A stretch of DNA of 64,000 nucleotides from Phaeosaccion multiseriatum (Eukaryota > Ochrophyta, other classes), in NCBI GenBank assembly GCA_965112735.1, contig OZ218953.1, positions 2,728,001 through 2,792,000 on the forward strand, written 5' to 3'. The position numbers and the translations under genes are program-made. How positions within the stretch are numbered: position 1 is the first letter of the stretch; each line of letters begins with the position of its first letter. The notes under the pieces are model-generated. The model saw only the letters and a program-made list of their open reading frames with translations. It was not told where the DNA came from and searched no databases. Shown in pieces: positions 43,452 through 57,192 of the stretch.

Positions 43452-44663
43452 ATGGCGTCAAGACGGGAAGTCGAAGCGGCAGCAGGAGGGGGGGCAGGAG
43501 CAGCCTCAGCTAGAGCACGCATAGAGCCCATTGTGACGGTCAGACGGAGAGCAATAACTGGCTTAGAAAAGGCTCTGGATCGGATCGTGGGTCCGCCACT
43601 ACCTGCCCACAAAGACAGCGAAAGCACAGAAGAGGAGGAAGCGGCGGGGGCCGCCCCGCATTCCGGTAAGCGGAGACGCTTAAACTCGGGAAACGCAGAG
43701 GAGGGAAAGTGCGGTGGCAAGGAGAGTAGCTCGATCGCGAGCTGGAAGCAAGGTTTCCGGGAAGCAATTCTGGGCGCCGTGAGGAAGTACAGCGACGTGC
43801 TGGAACTGGATGCGGAGGAGTCGGCGAAGAACGTGCTGGCTGAGATAGGGGAAGTCTACAACAAGCTGGAGGAGTGCAGAGAGCGAGTCGAGGTGAGACT
43901 TGGGGTGAAGGGGGGGGGGGGGCAGACACTAGTCGTGACTACTCTTGTTTACACCATTGCTCTCTCTTTACATGTGCAGACGCTAATTTGACAGCAATCC
44001 CGAGCTCACACACTTCCCCTCCTTCTTCCCCCTCCCCCCTTCGCCTCCCCCCCCCCTCCTCCCTACCTACCCACCTCCCTCCCTACCTACCTACCTCCCT
44101 ACCTACGCACCTACCTACCTCCAACCCCCCCCAAGGTCCTGCGGCAGACTGTGCCTCAGCAGGCGAGCCAAGCCTTCCACGGAGACCTACTGGCGCTCCG
44201 CCCACCCACCACAGGTCAGTCGGTCAGTTGTGTTGGAGGTCGGATCCGAGAGATCCGAGGAGCCTGGGCATTGGCGGTCTTGGCGTTACTCGTACTTGTC
44301 ATTGTCCGGAGAGTGCAAAGCCATTTGGAGGCACCTGCGTTGCGTCACTTGCCCCAGCCTGAACATCCCGTCCCACTCGCTCCTCGTCTTTCTTCAAAGA
44401 TGAACTGATGTGTGTTTCACGCTCCCGCCTCCCCCTCGCTGTGTACTCTTTGTCCTCGCCTACCGTGCTTTACACCATCGCCTTTGTTCGGCTACAGAAG
44501 GGGCAGCAGCAGTAGGAGGAGGAGGAGCAGGAGCAGCACCAGCAGGAGAAGGAGCGGCGGCGGCGGGAGGCAGGGGTGCTGCTGATATGCTGCGCAAACT
44601 GCAGGACCTATCAGGGGACCTCTCTACGCTAAAGGAGCCGCTGCAGGTGCGTCTGTGAGTGTG

Positions 44664-44702
<39 letters not shown>

Positions 44703-45406
44703 ATGGGTCCCCTGCTGACTTACTTGCTCTCTTGTTGGGACGCCCAAACGCTTGCTTGGTGAGGCCTCTTCCTTCGAATGTATCTCCCCCACCTCCAACC
44801 AGCCCGCCCTCCTTCCCTCACACCCCATGTCGAATATGTGTATCTCCGCCCAACACCCACAGAGCACAGAACAGGCCCTGCCCAAGGTGGAGGAGGAGCT
44901 GCGGGCCTCCGTTGACGCAGTCACTGGTGAGCAACGAAACGTTTCCCATCCACTCCAACCCCCCCCCCCCCCCCCCAAGTGACAGTTACGCACAGCCTTT
45001 CCCACGGAATCTTGCTACTAGCCCGCTCCTTCCTTCCATACCTCTGACCTCGCTCTCCTCCTCCACCCTGCTAGTGGCGCACGCACGCACGTACTTGACG
45101 CACGCACACACCCACCCACGCCCTCGCTCAACCACTCTCCCCCCCCCCCCTCCGCTCCCATCCCCATCCCCTCCCCCCCTCTCTGTAGGAGCTCTGGCGA
45201 GCAACGGCAGTGGACCAGAGGCGCTCCTGCACACACGAGTGGCGCCGCTACCGGGCACAGCGCAGGCGGTGTCTGCCGAGGCCAGCGAGAAGGAGGACCA
45301 GCGCACCGCCGCACGCAGCAAGCGGGCAGAGGAGGCCAGGCAGGCCGCTGCGCTTAAGGGAGACGGCGTGCTGCACTCGGTCGTGTCTCTGTTGAGCAAG
45401 GGCTGA
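43452..45406 (+). CDS. Unrecognised coiled-coil protein
   Basis: Five exons, 43452-43892, 44136-44214, 44498-44646, 44863-44926 and 45189-45406, with matching phases and a TGA at 45404. After a basic, nuclear-signal-like stretch (SGKRRRLNSG) the protein is mainly helical: WKQGFREAILGAVRKYSDVL, AEIGEVYNKLEECRERVEVL, MLRKLQDLSGDLSTLKEPLQ, LPKVEEELRASVDAVTG, and a Glu/Lys/Ala-rich C-terminal helix. The layout recalls small coiled-coil subunits of nuclear or kinetochore assemblies, but no specific motif supports an assignment. Intron 44647-44862 opens with a GTGC repeat directly at the donor. Confidence 0.6.
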
Positions 45407-45987
45407 GCTGAGCGGAGCCACAGCGGAGGGGAGGGGAGGAGAAGGGCACCAGGATTTTAACCGGGTTTTGGCTGCGTTGTTGGTTTGTTTTGTTTGTAGA
45501 AGGCGTCCATGGCTGTCTTGAGCTCTGGGCGCTGAGGGGGCGGGCGAAAGTCACTTCACGTCAGCTCAGCTCAATTCAGTTGAGTTGACTTCAGTTCAGT
45601 GGGGAGATGGCGTCCAAAGAGAGCGCCTGACAACGAACGACGTGACGCCTTTGCCGCAGCAGCAGAGAGGGAGGGAGAGGCTCTCTCTCACACGAGAGAG
45701 AGAGAGAGAGATCACACAGGTCGGGCAAAGACGCCCCCTAATTGACTTAATTACATGTATGGTAACATCAAGCCCTTGCTACCTCCATTGCCTCCTAGCC
45801 CCCTTCGAGCACCGGCGTGCCCCCCTTCAGGAGGATCGAGGGCGTGTGCCTGGAGCAGGCCATTCGATCCAACGCCTCTTGCCCTTGTCCCGTATGTTTG
45901 CCCCCGACGAAGCTCCCTTCGTTGCCCCCCTCACCAACAGAGTCCCTCCCCTCCTCCCTCTCCTCGTCCTCCGCCTCCTCCTTGTCT
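45407..45987. other. 3' flank between convergent genes, with an out-of-frame coding-like segment
   Basis: 45407-45790 shows nothing recognisable. On the minus strand 46060-45795 reads RRRRLSQVEREEDEDKEE in a frame different from the annotated end of the giant gene, matching its RRLSQVEREEEE repeat. It may be a former continuation of that gene. Confidence 0.5.
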
Positions 45988-48900
45988 TCATCCTCCTCCC
46001 TCTCCACCTGTGAGAGCCTTCGCCTTCGAGAGGTCAGAGCGAGCGAGAGGGCTCGTCTCACTTGGTACGGCTGCAAAGAAGGACTGCAATGCATCGGCTC
46101 CCTTCCCCGCTGCAAGTGCCTCCTCTTCCTCCTCCTCCTCCTCTTCCCTCTCTACTTGGGACAGTCTGCGTTTTTTGCTTTTCCGCATTTCCGTATCGCC
46201 ACTACTAAGGGTAGCTTCTCCTGCCGCCGCTAGGGTCGAAGCCGCAGGCCCTCCCGTTGCTGCTGCCTCTCCTGCCGCCGCCGCTAGACTCCCATGCACA
46301 TCAACGATGGAGAATGCCCCAAAGCTAGAAGTGGCGGTGAAAGACGACGAGCCAGTGCGAGACGAAGAAGGCGAAGAAGAAGAAGAAGAAGAAGCAGAAG
46401 CAGATGTCCTGCCATTATACTGCTGCTGAGTCAGACCCCAAGCCCTCATGTCGACTCCTCCCTCCCCTCCCCCTGACCCTGACCCTGACCCTGACCCTGA
46501 CCCTGACCCTGACCCTGACCCTGACCCTGACCCTGACCCTGACCCTGACCCTGACCCTGACCCTGACCCTGACCCTGACCCTGACCCTGACCCTGACCCT
46601 GACCCTGACCCTGACCCTGACCCTGACCCTGACCCTGACCCTGACCCTGACCCTGACCCTGACCCTGACCCTGACCCTGACCCTGACCCTGACCCTGACC
46701 CTGACCCTCCTGAGAGGGTGTCTGTGCCCACCCCCTCTTTCGTCGTTGTCATCATCGGCGTTGTCATCGTTGGGCTCGTTGGCACCAATGCTGTTGTGGT
46801 CATGATCGGCAGAGGCATCTGCGCAGCGGCCAGTGCCGTCAACGCCTTGACTTGCGCAGTGCTCGCCTCCGCATGCGTCTTGACCAGACTGGTCAGGCTC
46901 TGGTCGTCGTCGTCCTCCTCCTCCTGAGCCTGGGCCCTTCTCATCACGCTCCTCCGCCGGGCTTGTCGCTGGAGCACCAGCACCGCCCGTGCCTTCCTCA
47001 TTTGGAGCCAAAAGCGAAACTTGCTCGTCTGCCGCTGAATGATCCTTGCTGCTGCTGTGTCGCTCAGGCCCAGCCCCGCCCCTCCCTCTCGCATGGTCAC
47101 AGTCAACCGTCCCTCCTCCTCCTCCTCCTCCTCCTCCTCCTCCTCCTCCTCCTCCTTCCTCTCCTCCTTCCTCTCCTCCTCCTCCTTCCTCTCCTCCTTC
47201 CTCTCCTCCTCCTTGGAATGGGCTGAGGTTATGCCTGCGTCACCCTCGGGGCTCCATCGCACGCCGTTCTGCCGCTGGAGGCTCACTCGCCGTGCTTGTC
47301 GTTGAATTAAGAGGGCAGCATTGTATCGCTTCTCCTCTTCTGCTTCTGTTTTAGGCTCCACTTCCTCTGCTTCCGCGGGAGTCATCCTTGGCCACAGGTC
47401 ATCCTCCTCCTGCCTTTGGACCAGCAGATCGGCCGCGCGATATCGCTCCTCCTGCTCCCTTGCGGCCTCTTCCTCCTCTGCTTCGGCCTGAGACAGGTGC
47501 CTCTTTCGTCCTCGCTTCCCCGCTGCTGCTGCTTCTGCCGCCGCCGCTGCTGCTGCTTCCCCTTCTCCTCCTCGAGCTACTACATTACCTTGCCCGTCCG
47601 GCGGCGGCTGCATCACCAACTGCTGCTGTTGCTGCCGCCCCCCCTCCTCTTCCTCCTCCCTCTGCCGAGACTGCTCCCGCTGCGACTGCCTCCTCCTGCT
47701 GGCCTGTCTCTGAATGACGAGGGCGGCGTTGTGCTCGGTGAGAGTCGTCTGACGCGCGGACCTCTCTGCTTCTGCCTGTTGGCGCTTCAGGCTCGCCTCT
47801 TGCTGGCGACGCTGCCGCCCGCGCATGATTCTCTGGATAAGCGTGGCGGCCTCTCCCTCCTCCTGCTGTGCCAGCTGCAAGAGCTGCTGCTGTTGCTGCT
47901 GTTTCCGCCTCGTGACTTTCTGAATAAGCGTGGCGGCCAGGCCTTCCTTGCTTCCCTGATGAGTCGGCTGGGCGGTGCCTGGTGCCTTTTTGGCCTTATT
48001 AATTCTCTCCCGATGGCTGCGTCTCCTCGCCTGGCGCTGAATCGCTGCAGCCGCGCTGTCTCGCTCCTCCTGCTGCTTGCGCAACAGTTGGCGTCTGGCT
48101 TGCTTTTGAATCACCAACGTCGCCGCTAGCTGCGCCTGTAGCTGTGCCTCCAGCTGCTCTGCGGTCATCATTGACTCATCGCTATCGACGAGGGTGAGGT
48201 CGGGGTCCGCCAAAGAGGGTGTGAGGAGGGACGTTTGGTGTTGAGTGTTCATCATCTTCCGCCGCTCCCTCTGACGAAGTATCTCCCCAGCTCTCTCCGC
48301 CTCCATTCTTTCTTGACTGCCTTCCTCCTCCTCCAGCTCAACTTCAAACAGTCTCCTCTTCCTACTCATTCGCTGCTGCTGCAGCTGTTGCTGCGGCGGC
48401 TGCTGCGGCTGCTGCGGCCTCCTTATCCTCTTGTTGCTCTTCTTCCTCTTGTTCTGGTCAGTCCCAAGGTCCCTTCGACTCCCCATCCTCCTCACCTCGC
48501 GCTGAATGACTCGAGCGGCAGCCGTGCTGCGCTCATCGCTGCCGCTGCCACCCCCCATTCCGCCCGACTCCGCCTCTACTACCACCACCGATGGCACTGT
48601 TCGTGCTTCGACAGTCACAGCTGGCATCGGCTCCTCCACAGCACATGCCTGCACCTGCGGGTCCTCAACACCCTTTTTGAGCTGCCGTCCCTCCTCCGCA
48701 CTCCCAGTCTCGACCCTTTCCACCGATGCTGCTGCTGCTGCTGCTCGTTCTGCCACATCCGCTGCTGCTGTTGCTGCTGCCGCCGCCGCTGTGGCCGCCG
48801 CCGCTGCCGCGACCGCAGCTGTTGCCGCTGCCGCTGCTTTCGCAGCCGCTGTTGTATCGGTAACGACAATCGAGGCGGTGCTGACATCTGGCTCTTGCTG

Positions 48901-51629
48901 CTGCTGCTGTAGTGGTGGTGCTCGTGGTGCTCGTTGCGCCTCGTGTGTCCCTCTATGGGTGCGAATCAAGGCTGGATGCACCCTCATCTCCTTGTCACCG
49001 TCCTCGTACTTCAAGTCGTACGATCCGTCGTCGTGGGCGTGGGCAACGACGCCCCTGTACCAGTGCCCACTTCCCCTGTAGTTTCCCTCCACCTGCATCC
49101 CACACGTGAATACCCTGCCATCCTCCTCCTGCTCTCCCCCCGCCCCAGTAGCACCAAGGCTCTGCCCACTATCAACAAGCCGAATGCGAGAGTGCCCCAC
49201 CTGTCGCTCCTTGTCGCCATCGTCATAGTGAATGTCAAACGTTCCGTTGAGCCACACACGAGAAATCTTGCCTTTGTACCAGCGCCCCTTGCCCCTCCAG
49301 TTCCCCTTCACCGCAACACCCAATCGCAGTACGACGCCGCCCGACGGTGCTGTTGTTGAGCCATCATCGCCCTTGCATCCCCCTGCTCTTCCTTCTTCTT
49401 CTGCGACGATTCGAAGCATGGCCTTGCTTACCCTGCCCTCCTCCTCGCCATCGTCGTAGGCAATGGCAAAGGTGCCGTCCGCTTGGTTCACAGAGGCGAT
49501 TCGACCTCCATACCATACGCGCCCCCCTCGATATCTGCACTCCACTTTCACTCCCGGTCGTAGCCGTGCATCCCCACTCCCCACACCCGCCCCCCCTGCT
49601 GCCGGTCTCTCCGCAACGACGGCTTGGTAGTCGGCTGTAGCTCTGATCTTGTCGGGTGCTAACTGTCGCTCCTTCTCGCCATCGTCATAGTCAATGTCGC
49701 ATGTGCCGTCCCCATGAATGCGAGCAATGCGACCCGGGTAGTAACGGCCCTTGCCTCGGTAACTCGCCTCGACCTTCATACCCACCTCCAAGCTTGCTCC
49801 GGTACCTCCCCTGAGGGCTCTGACCTTGTCGAGCGCTAAGTTTTGCTCCTTCTCGCCATCGTCATAGTCAATGTCGCATGTGCCGTCCCCATGAATGCGA
49901 GCAATGCGACCAGGGTAGTAACGGCCCTTGCCTCGGTACCTCGCCTCGACCTCCATACCCAGCCCCAACTCCTGAGTAGGGGACTGTGCAGAAGCAGAAG
50001 CAGCAACAGCAGAAGCAGCAGCACCACCAGCAGCAGCAGCACCACCAGCAGCAGCAGCACCACCAGCAGCAGCAGCACCAGCAGCAGCAGCACCAGCAGC
50101 AGCAACAGGGGCAAGTGTGCCGTCCTGATCAACCGACTCCCTGTGTCCATCGCCCTCGGGACCGCTGTCGCTGCCACCGATGCCGGGGCCTCCGACGAGG
50201 CTCTGATGCTGCAACATGGCCGCGCTGTGCCTCGCCAACGCAGCACGCACTTCAGAGTCGCTGCCAGCTGCTGGCGTATCACCAACTGCTCGGGATGATG
50301 GCTGCCATGCTGCTGCTCCCACTAGGAGGAGGGCATGCTCCATGATCTGATCTCGCACCTTCCTCGCGACGGCGTCGCATTGCCTGGCGAGGAGAGCGAG
50401 GCCCGCAGCTTGTTGGGCTTGCTGAGATTCGTCAGCAGTGGGGGTGGAGGAGGTGAAGGAGAGGGTGACGGGCGGCGCCGTATCGAGGCGGTTGCTGTTG
50501 CTGTTGCTTTTTCTGTTGCTGTTGCCGTTGCTGCATGCCATGAGGCAGTCTGGCGACGGGAGAGCCTTCATTCCCGCGTCGATCGTCTCGAGGCACCACT
50601 CCGCCAGCCCCCCCCCTAACCCTCCTCCTCTTTCCTTTACGACGGCGGCTAAGACATACGCCTCGGAGACGAGATCGAGGCTCACATCCACCGAGTCTCG
50701 CTGGCCAGGCAGGGGCGGACCTCGCGGTCCCCGTTGCTGCTGGTGTATCACCAACTGCTGCTGCTGCGCCAGAGCCAAGTTCAGGCCTCTGTCCTGAGCA
50801 GAAGAGTTGCCTCTTTGGGCGATAACGGACAACACCTGAGAGAGAGAGACAGAGACAGAGTCAGTCGCCATAGTCAGCACACTTACAAACCCTTCATGAA
50901 GCATACATTGCAGATAGGCAGGGAAGACAGAAGCGGAGGCGCGGCCTATACACAGCCGAGGGGCTGGGTGATTGATGAAGGCAGACCATCACGGGTATAT
51001 GGGCCTTTTGTGGCCTCTTGCTCGCTGGCGTGTCGGGGGCCGTGCTGGGGAGCGGAGCGAGGACACGACACAAAGCCTCACAGGCAGCAGTGCCGATGGC
51101 AGGGCAACGAAACACGGAGGGAGGCAAGGAGGGAGGAAAGGGACGGCGCATACCGCTCTCCCTCTCCCCTCTCACCTCCCCCCCTGTGCCGATGCTCTCC
51201 TTCCCTTCCGAGGGTCTCCTCTCCTCCCGTCCCTCACCTGCTGCACGAGAGAGCCCTTCATCTGCTTGCAGACCTTGCTCCAGGCCTTTCCCAGCCGGCC
51301 ACATTCACCAGCAGCAGCAGCAGCAGCAGTAGCAGCAGCAGATGATGAGACAGCGGCCGCAGTAGCGCCAACGAATGTCCCTGCGACTTCCGCCAACAGC
51401 GCCCCCACTTCATCCGCTGCAATCTCCTCCAGCGACTGCTGCCCCTCACTCGAAGCCCCCGCTCCTGCTCCTTCTTCTCCTTCTCGTGCTCCTGCTCCTT
51501 GTCCTTGTCCTTGTCCTCCTGCTCCTCCTCGTCCTCCTCCTGCTCCTCCTCCTCCTCCTCCTCCTCCTCCCCCTCCTCCTCCTCCTCCTCCTCCTCCTCC
51601 TCCTCCTCCTTCTCCTCCTCCTCCTCCTC

Positions 51630-51667
<38 letters not shown>

Positions 51668-52457
51668 TCCCTCCCTTCGACGGCCTCCCACAGTGTCTGT
51701 GCCGTGTCCCTGACCGCCCTCTCCAGCGCCGCACTAAGCCCCACGTGGCGCTGCATGCTCTCGCTCTCGCTTTCGCTCTCTTCCCTCTTCCTATCTGACT
51801 GCTCCCGCACGCCAAGATCGACCAGTTGAAGCCGCTTAAGCCTAGCCTTCTCATCTTCCACCTCAGGCCCTTCCTTCTCATCGTCATACACCTTGCTCTG
51901 CCTGGCAGGGGTACGACAACGACGACGACAGAAACCTCCATCGCCATGGAGCGGCGGAAAGGACGACACATGCCACGCTGTTTTGGCCTGGAGGTCGGCT
52001 CTGCCCTGGGCTAGAGAGAGGCGTGCGAAAGAGCAGTGCGAGTACAGAGCAGCAGCGGCTTGCTCGACAGCAGCGGCCTCCTCCTCCTCCTCCTCCTCCT
52101 CCTCCTCCTCCTCCTCCTCCTCCTCCTCTCTGTCCAACGGGGGTAGCATAAATCCTCCTCCTCCTCCTCTGCGCAGATAGACGAGAAGCTCCGTCACCTC
52201 CCGAACAAGAGCGGTATGCGCGGCTCTGTGGGCACTAACGCACCCCTGCCTACACACGAGCGCCGCTGCAAGAGCGTGCCCCAAGTCACTGATGCAGCAC
52301 TTTGCATGGGCCTCCAGGGCCTCCTGAGTAGCCACAGCAACCACAGCAGACTCGTCCTCATACCCATACGCGCCCCTCTTGGCCTTCTTCTTATTGCAGC
52401 TCCGGGGCTTGGAAATGGTCCTGCTCATGGTTTGGGGTCGCCCGGCCTCCTCCTCTC

Positions 52458-52503
<46 letters not shown>

Positions 52504-54049
52504 ACTCTCTTTCTCACTCTCCCTCCTTCTCCGCTTCTCCTCTATCCGGCGGCGGAGCTTGCGCTTCCTTCTCACCTGTCAGGGGGACAACAACATAGAG
52601 AATCACATTACATCACATCACATTACATCACATTACATCACATTGCATCACATTACATCACATTGCATCACATTACATCACATTACATCACATTACATCA
52701 CATAGCAATAGCAATTGGATTGAGTCGAGAAGCGAAGACACGAAGAGAAAGAGAGAGAGAGAGATAGGGCAGCAGGTAAGCTTAATACCACTCTTTCCCC
52801 CCTCTCCTCGTCCTCCTGGAGGAACAGCCACCCACAAGCCCATGTCCTATGCCCCCCCCCTTCCCCTCCATCTCTCCACAATGCCTCTCTCTTCTTCCTG
52901 TCCTCACCCCCTCATCCCCTACCTACCCCCTCCCTAGCTCGAGGTTCTCCCCTCTCCTCTCCTCTCCTCTCCTCTCCCCTCCTCTCCTCTCCCCTCCTCT
53001 CCTCTCCCCTCCTCTCCTCCCCTCTCCTCTCCCCTCCTCTCCTCTCCTCTCCACTCCTCTCCTCTCCCCTCCTCTCCTCTCTCCTCTCCTCTCCTCTCCT
53101 CTCCTCTCCTCTCCTCTCCTCTCCTCTCCTCTCCTCTCCTCTCCTCTCCTCTCCTCTCCTCTCCTCTCCTCTCCTCTCCTCTCCTCTCCTCTCCTCTCCT
53201 CTCCTCTCCTCTCCTCTCCCCTCCTCTCCTCCCCTCTCCTCTCTCTCCTCCGTCTCTCCCCGCCCCCCCCTCTTCTCCCTCTCCTCCTTCACCCCATCCT
53301 CACCTCCGCCATCATGGCCAGTCCCCTCCTTCTTGCGACGAAGCCTCGCCACTTCGTCTGCACCCGCAGCACCGCTTGCAGCACAGTCCACTCGTCCAAA
53401 GCCTTCTCCTGTCGCTCTTGCAGCCGCAGCACACCTCCACCCTCCTCCCCCCCCTTCCCTCTCTCCTGCTGCTGCTGCTGCTGTATCACCAACTGCTGCT
53501 CTTGCCTTTCCTCGGCCTCTCTCTGAAGTCGCCGCTCTCTCCTCTGAGCCGTGGCCGCTGCTATCCTCCTTGCCTGCCTCCCCCTCCTTAACTCATGCGC
53601 CACACGGCGCCGCACCACGTGCGCTCTCCACCGACTCTGCGCCATGACGACGGCCCGCACCACTCTCCAATCGTCGTCGTCGTCGCCAACAACAACACCA
53701 GCATGCTCTCTACCTCTGGCACTGCGACCGCACCCCCTCCCCTCCTCCTCCTCCTCCTCCTCCTCCTCCCGCTGCTGTACCACCACCAACTGCTGCTGCT
53801 GCTGCTGCTGCTGCGCGCCCCCCTGGGTAGAGGTCGAGCTCCGCCGCCGTCGGACGCCCCACCCGCGGGCCTGTGCCTGAAGCCTCTGAGCCGCGATATG
53901 CCGCACCTCCCTGTCCACCTTGAGGCATGCCACGCGCTGTCGAGACACGAAGCCGCGCCCCACACGGGACAATGTGCCCGCTGCTGCTGCTTCTGTCCGT
54001 GTCATCGCTTCGGACTCTTCCTCAGCACCTGTGTGATACCTCTCCCTCC

Positions 54050-54081
<32 letters not shown>

Positions 54082-54819
54082 TTCGTGCTAACCCTTACTG
54101 TCGCCCCTCTCCCCATAGCGCCCTTGTCGGGAACCATACGCGGAGTGGTGCTGTGGGAGGGGTCCCGGTGTTGCGGGGCGTGGTGGCTGGGGTGTTGGTA
54201 GAGGGACTGATGGTCGTAACCGTCGTTGCCATGGTGGCGGAAACCCTCATGTGGTTCACCCTCGCCACCTTCGGAGTCCTCCCTGCCCTCCCCAAATGGG
54301 CGCTCTCCTTCTTCTCCTCCTCCGACGAGGGCAAGTAAGGCCTTGGGCGTTGTGAGGGCTGAGATCGTTGACATTCGCCCTCCTCCTCCTCCTCCTCCTC
54401 CTCCTCCTCCTCCTCCTCCTCCTCCTCCTCCTCCTCCTCCTCCTCCTGCTCCTCCTCCTCCTCCTCCTCCTCCTCCTCCTCCTCCTCCTCCTCCTCCTCC
54501 TCCTTGCTGTCCCCATGCGGCGAGCTCCTGCGGTTCACCCTCCTCGTCGTCTTCACTACCGAAGTCCCTCCCGTTTCGCAAAGGGCTCCTGGCTCCTCCT
54601 CCTCCCGCTCCCTTCCTCTTGCCCCTCTTTGCCCTCTCTACCCTCCCCTCCTGCAGCAGCTGCTGCTGGTGACTGGGGTGGTAGGCGTGTAACAGCCAGG
54701 ACGTGGCGAGGGCGATGTGTTCTCCCGTATCTCCTTCGTCTTGGACTTCGGGCTCCGTGAGGCATGACACTGCCGACATTCTTGCCGCTCCTCCACCTCC
54801 CTGCCGTCTCCTCACGTCG

Positions 54820-54864
<45 letters not shown>

Positions 54865-57156
54865 ATCACCAACTGCTGGTGGTAGTGGTGGTGGTGATGG
54901 GGGCGTTGGTGGCGGGCCACAGCTACGGCCGTGTGCAAAGGCTGGTCCTCCTCCTCCTCCTCCTCCTCCTCCTCCTCCTCCTCCTCCTCCTCCTCCTCCT
55001 CCTCCTCCTCCTCCTCCTCGTCGTCGTCATCGTCTTGCTTGTCGTCGACAAGCAAAACCGCTCGACCCTCGTTGGTCCTACTGCTACCACCGCTGCCGCC
55101 GCTGCTGCCTGCAGAAGGAGAAGCCCAATCACCCTCGTCGTCTCGCCACCCCCCCTCCGCGCTCTCTCCCCGCCTTCCTCTCGGGCTGCTGAGTGTTGTC
55201 TCAGTCGATCTCGCTCGTCGTGAGGCAGGACAGGTGCTCCACTGCTGACTGCCGTAGGCGCTGCTTTCGTTCTTTCTGCCGCTGATGCTGCTACTACTCC
55301 TACTACTTCTGCTGCTACTGTTGTTGTGATTGTGGTTGTGGTAGTAGTAGTTGTTGTTGTTGTTGTTGTTGTTGTTGTTGGAGGAGGAGGAGGAGAGGGA
55401 TGACGACAAGGCGCTGGTAGCAGCAGCAGCAGCAACACCTCCTGCATGATCCTCATTCGGTGCCCCATCCTCACCCACCGAGTACACACTCCCGTCGTCT
55501 GCAACCACTGAGAAGCTGAGGAGGGGCTCCGAATCGCCGTGGTCGTAGGGGAGGCCGTGGTCGTGACTTTGGCCTTTACTACCTTGGGTGTGTTGGCCTT
55601 GGAAGTTCTCATACTCTCCGCGTCCGAGAGGGGCCTGCGATGGGAGTGCAAAGAGTGGCTGTGGTGTCGCCGCCCTCATCTCATTCATGTCTGTGTCTTG
55701 GCGTTCGTCTCGCGCCAGGTGGGCGATGTGGTGCTTCGCCTGTGCACTGCCGCCCCGGCTGCGCCCCCTTTCTCCTCCCAAACCTCCTTTGATGCCCCTC
55801 CTTGCACTGAGAGCGGCCTGAAGGGAGTGTACCAACAGCAGCAGTTTTCCGTCTCTTCAGTTTTCGGTTCATGTGACCTTATGAAGTATCGAACATCATA
55901 AACGGATATATAAATGGGATCGACAAGAGCAGAGAAGCTACCCCAATAAGCCTATAAGATACATATATATAAGGTTCAACCACACAACATTGGACAGCAT
56001 GAAGTAGCTGTTTGTTTACTCCGTCCCCCTCCCCCCTTACTGCCTCACCACTACCTTTGCTACCTACTTACCTCTGTGGAGGTTGAGGAGGTCCCCATAC
56101 TCTTGGCCGCCTTAGTGACCAGCCGTAAGAGCTTCTTCCTGCCTGCGGAGAAGCTGCTGTTGCTTCGAGGGGAGGAGTACGGTCGCTTGCGCTGCCGCTT
56201 GAACACCGACAGGCTCTTGGCGTACCACTGACGGACGGACGGCGGGCGGGGGACGGCAATGTATGTATGGGGAAAGAGCGGAGGGGGTTAGCAGCGAGAG
56301 GAGCCAGCAGAAGCGAGGCGGATGGTCGTTGCTTTGTTTCTCGACTGCTCTGTAGGAAAAGATACACACAGGCACACCTAGGAGAGCAAGGATGCGAAAA
56401 GAGGGTTCTCGGAGAAAGCGATGGAGGACGGTATGTAATTCCCATCAGTCCCTCTTGGCATCCTCTTCATTCCATCCTCGTCATTCCTCGCTCAGCCACT
56501 AAGTTACACCCTCTCGTTGCTCACCTGTTGGCTCAAGTCGCCGTTTCCGGAGGCTTTCAAAGCCTCCGCCAAGTACAGATACGCCACCGCCAATGTGGTC
56601 GACAGCTGAGCGGTCCCGAGCACGGAGGAGGAGGAGGAGCGGGAGGAGGAGGAGGAGGAGGAGGAGGAGGAGGAGGAGGAGGAGGAGGAGGAGGAGGAGG
56701 AGGAGGAGGAGGAGGAGGAGGAGGAGGAGGAGGAGGAGGAGGAGGAGGAGGAGGAGGAGGAGGAGGAGGAGGAGGAGGAGGAGGAGGAGGAGGAGGAGGA
56801 GGAGGAGGAGGAGGAGGAGGAGGAGGAGGAGGAGGAGGAGGAGGAGGAGGAGGAGGAGGAGGAGGAGGAGGAGGAGGAGGAGGAGGAGGAGGAGGAGGAG
56901 GAGGAGGAGGAGGAGGAGGAGGAGGAGGAGGAGGAGGAGGAGGAGGAGGAGGAGGAGGAGGAGGAGGAGGAGGAGGAGGAGGAGGAGGAGGAGGAGGAGG
57001 AGGAGGAGGAGGAGGAGGAGGAGGAGGAGGAGGAGGAGGAGGAGGAGGAGGAGGAGGAGGAGGAGGAGGAGGAGGAGGAGGAGGAGGAGGAGGAGGAGGA
57101 GGAGGAGGAGGAGGAGGAGGAGGAGGAGGAGGAGGAGGAGGAGGAGGAGGAGGAGG

Positions 57157-57192
<36 letters not shown>

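Noticed and set aside
46471-46708. Chromosome-end telomere
   Set aside because: The array is internal, coding and flanked by unique sequence on both sides; only a telomere-like origin is considered.
46448-46927. Plus-strand open frame of (Asp-Pro)n
   Set aside because: It is the reverse strand of the CCCTGA array inside the giant gene's coding exon, which has a far longer coherent frame.
48615-48887. Alternative Arg/Gln-rich frame in the giant gene
   Set aside because: Shadow of the poly-Ala region in the annotated frame.
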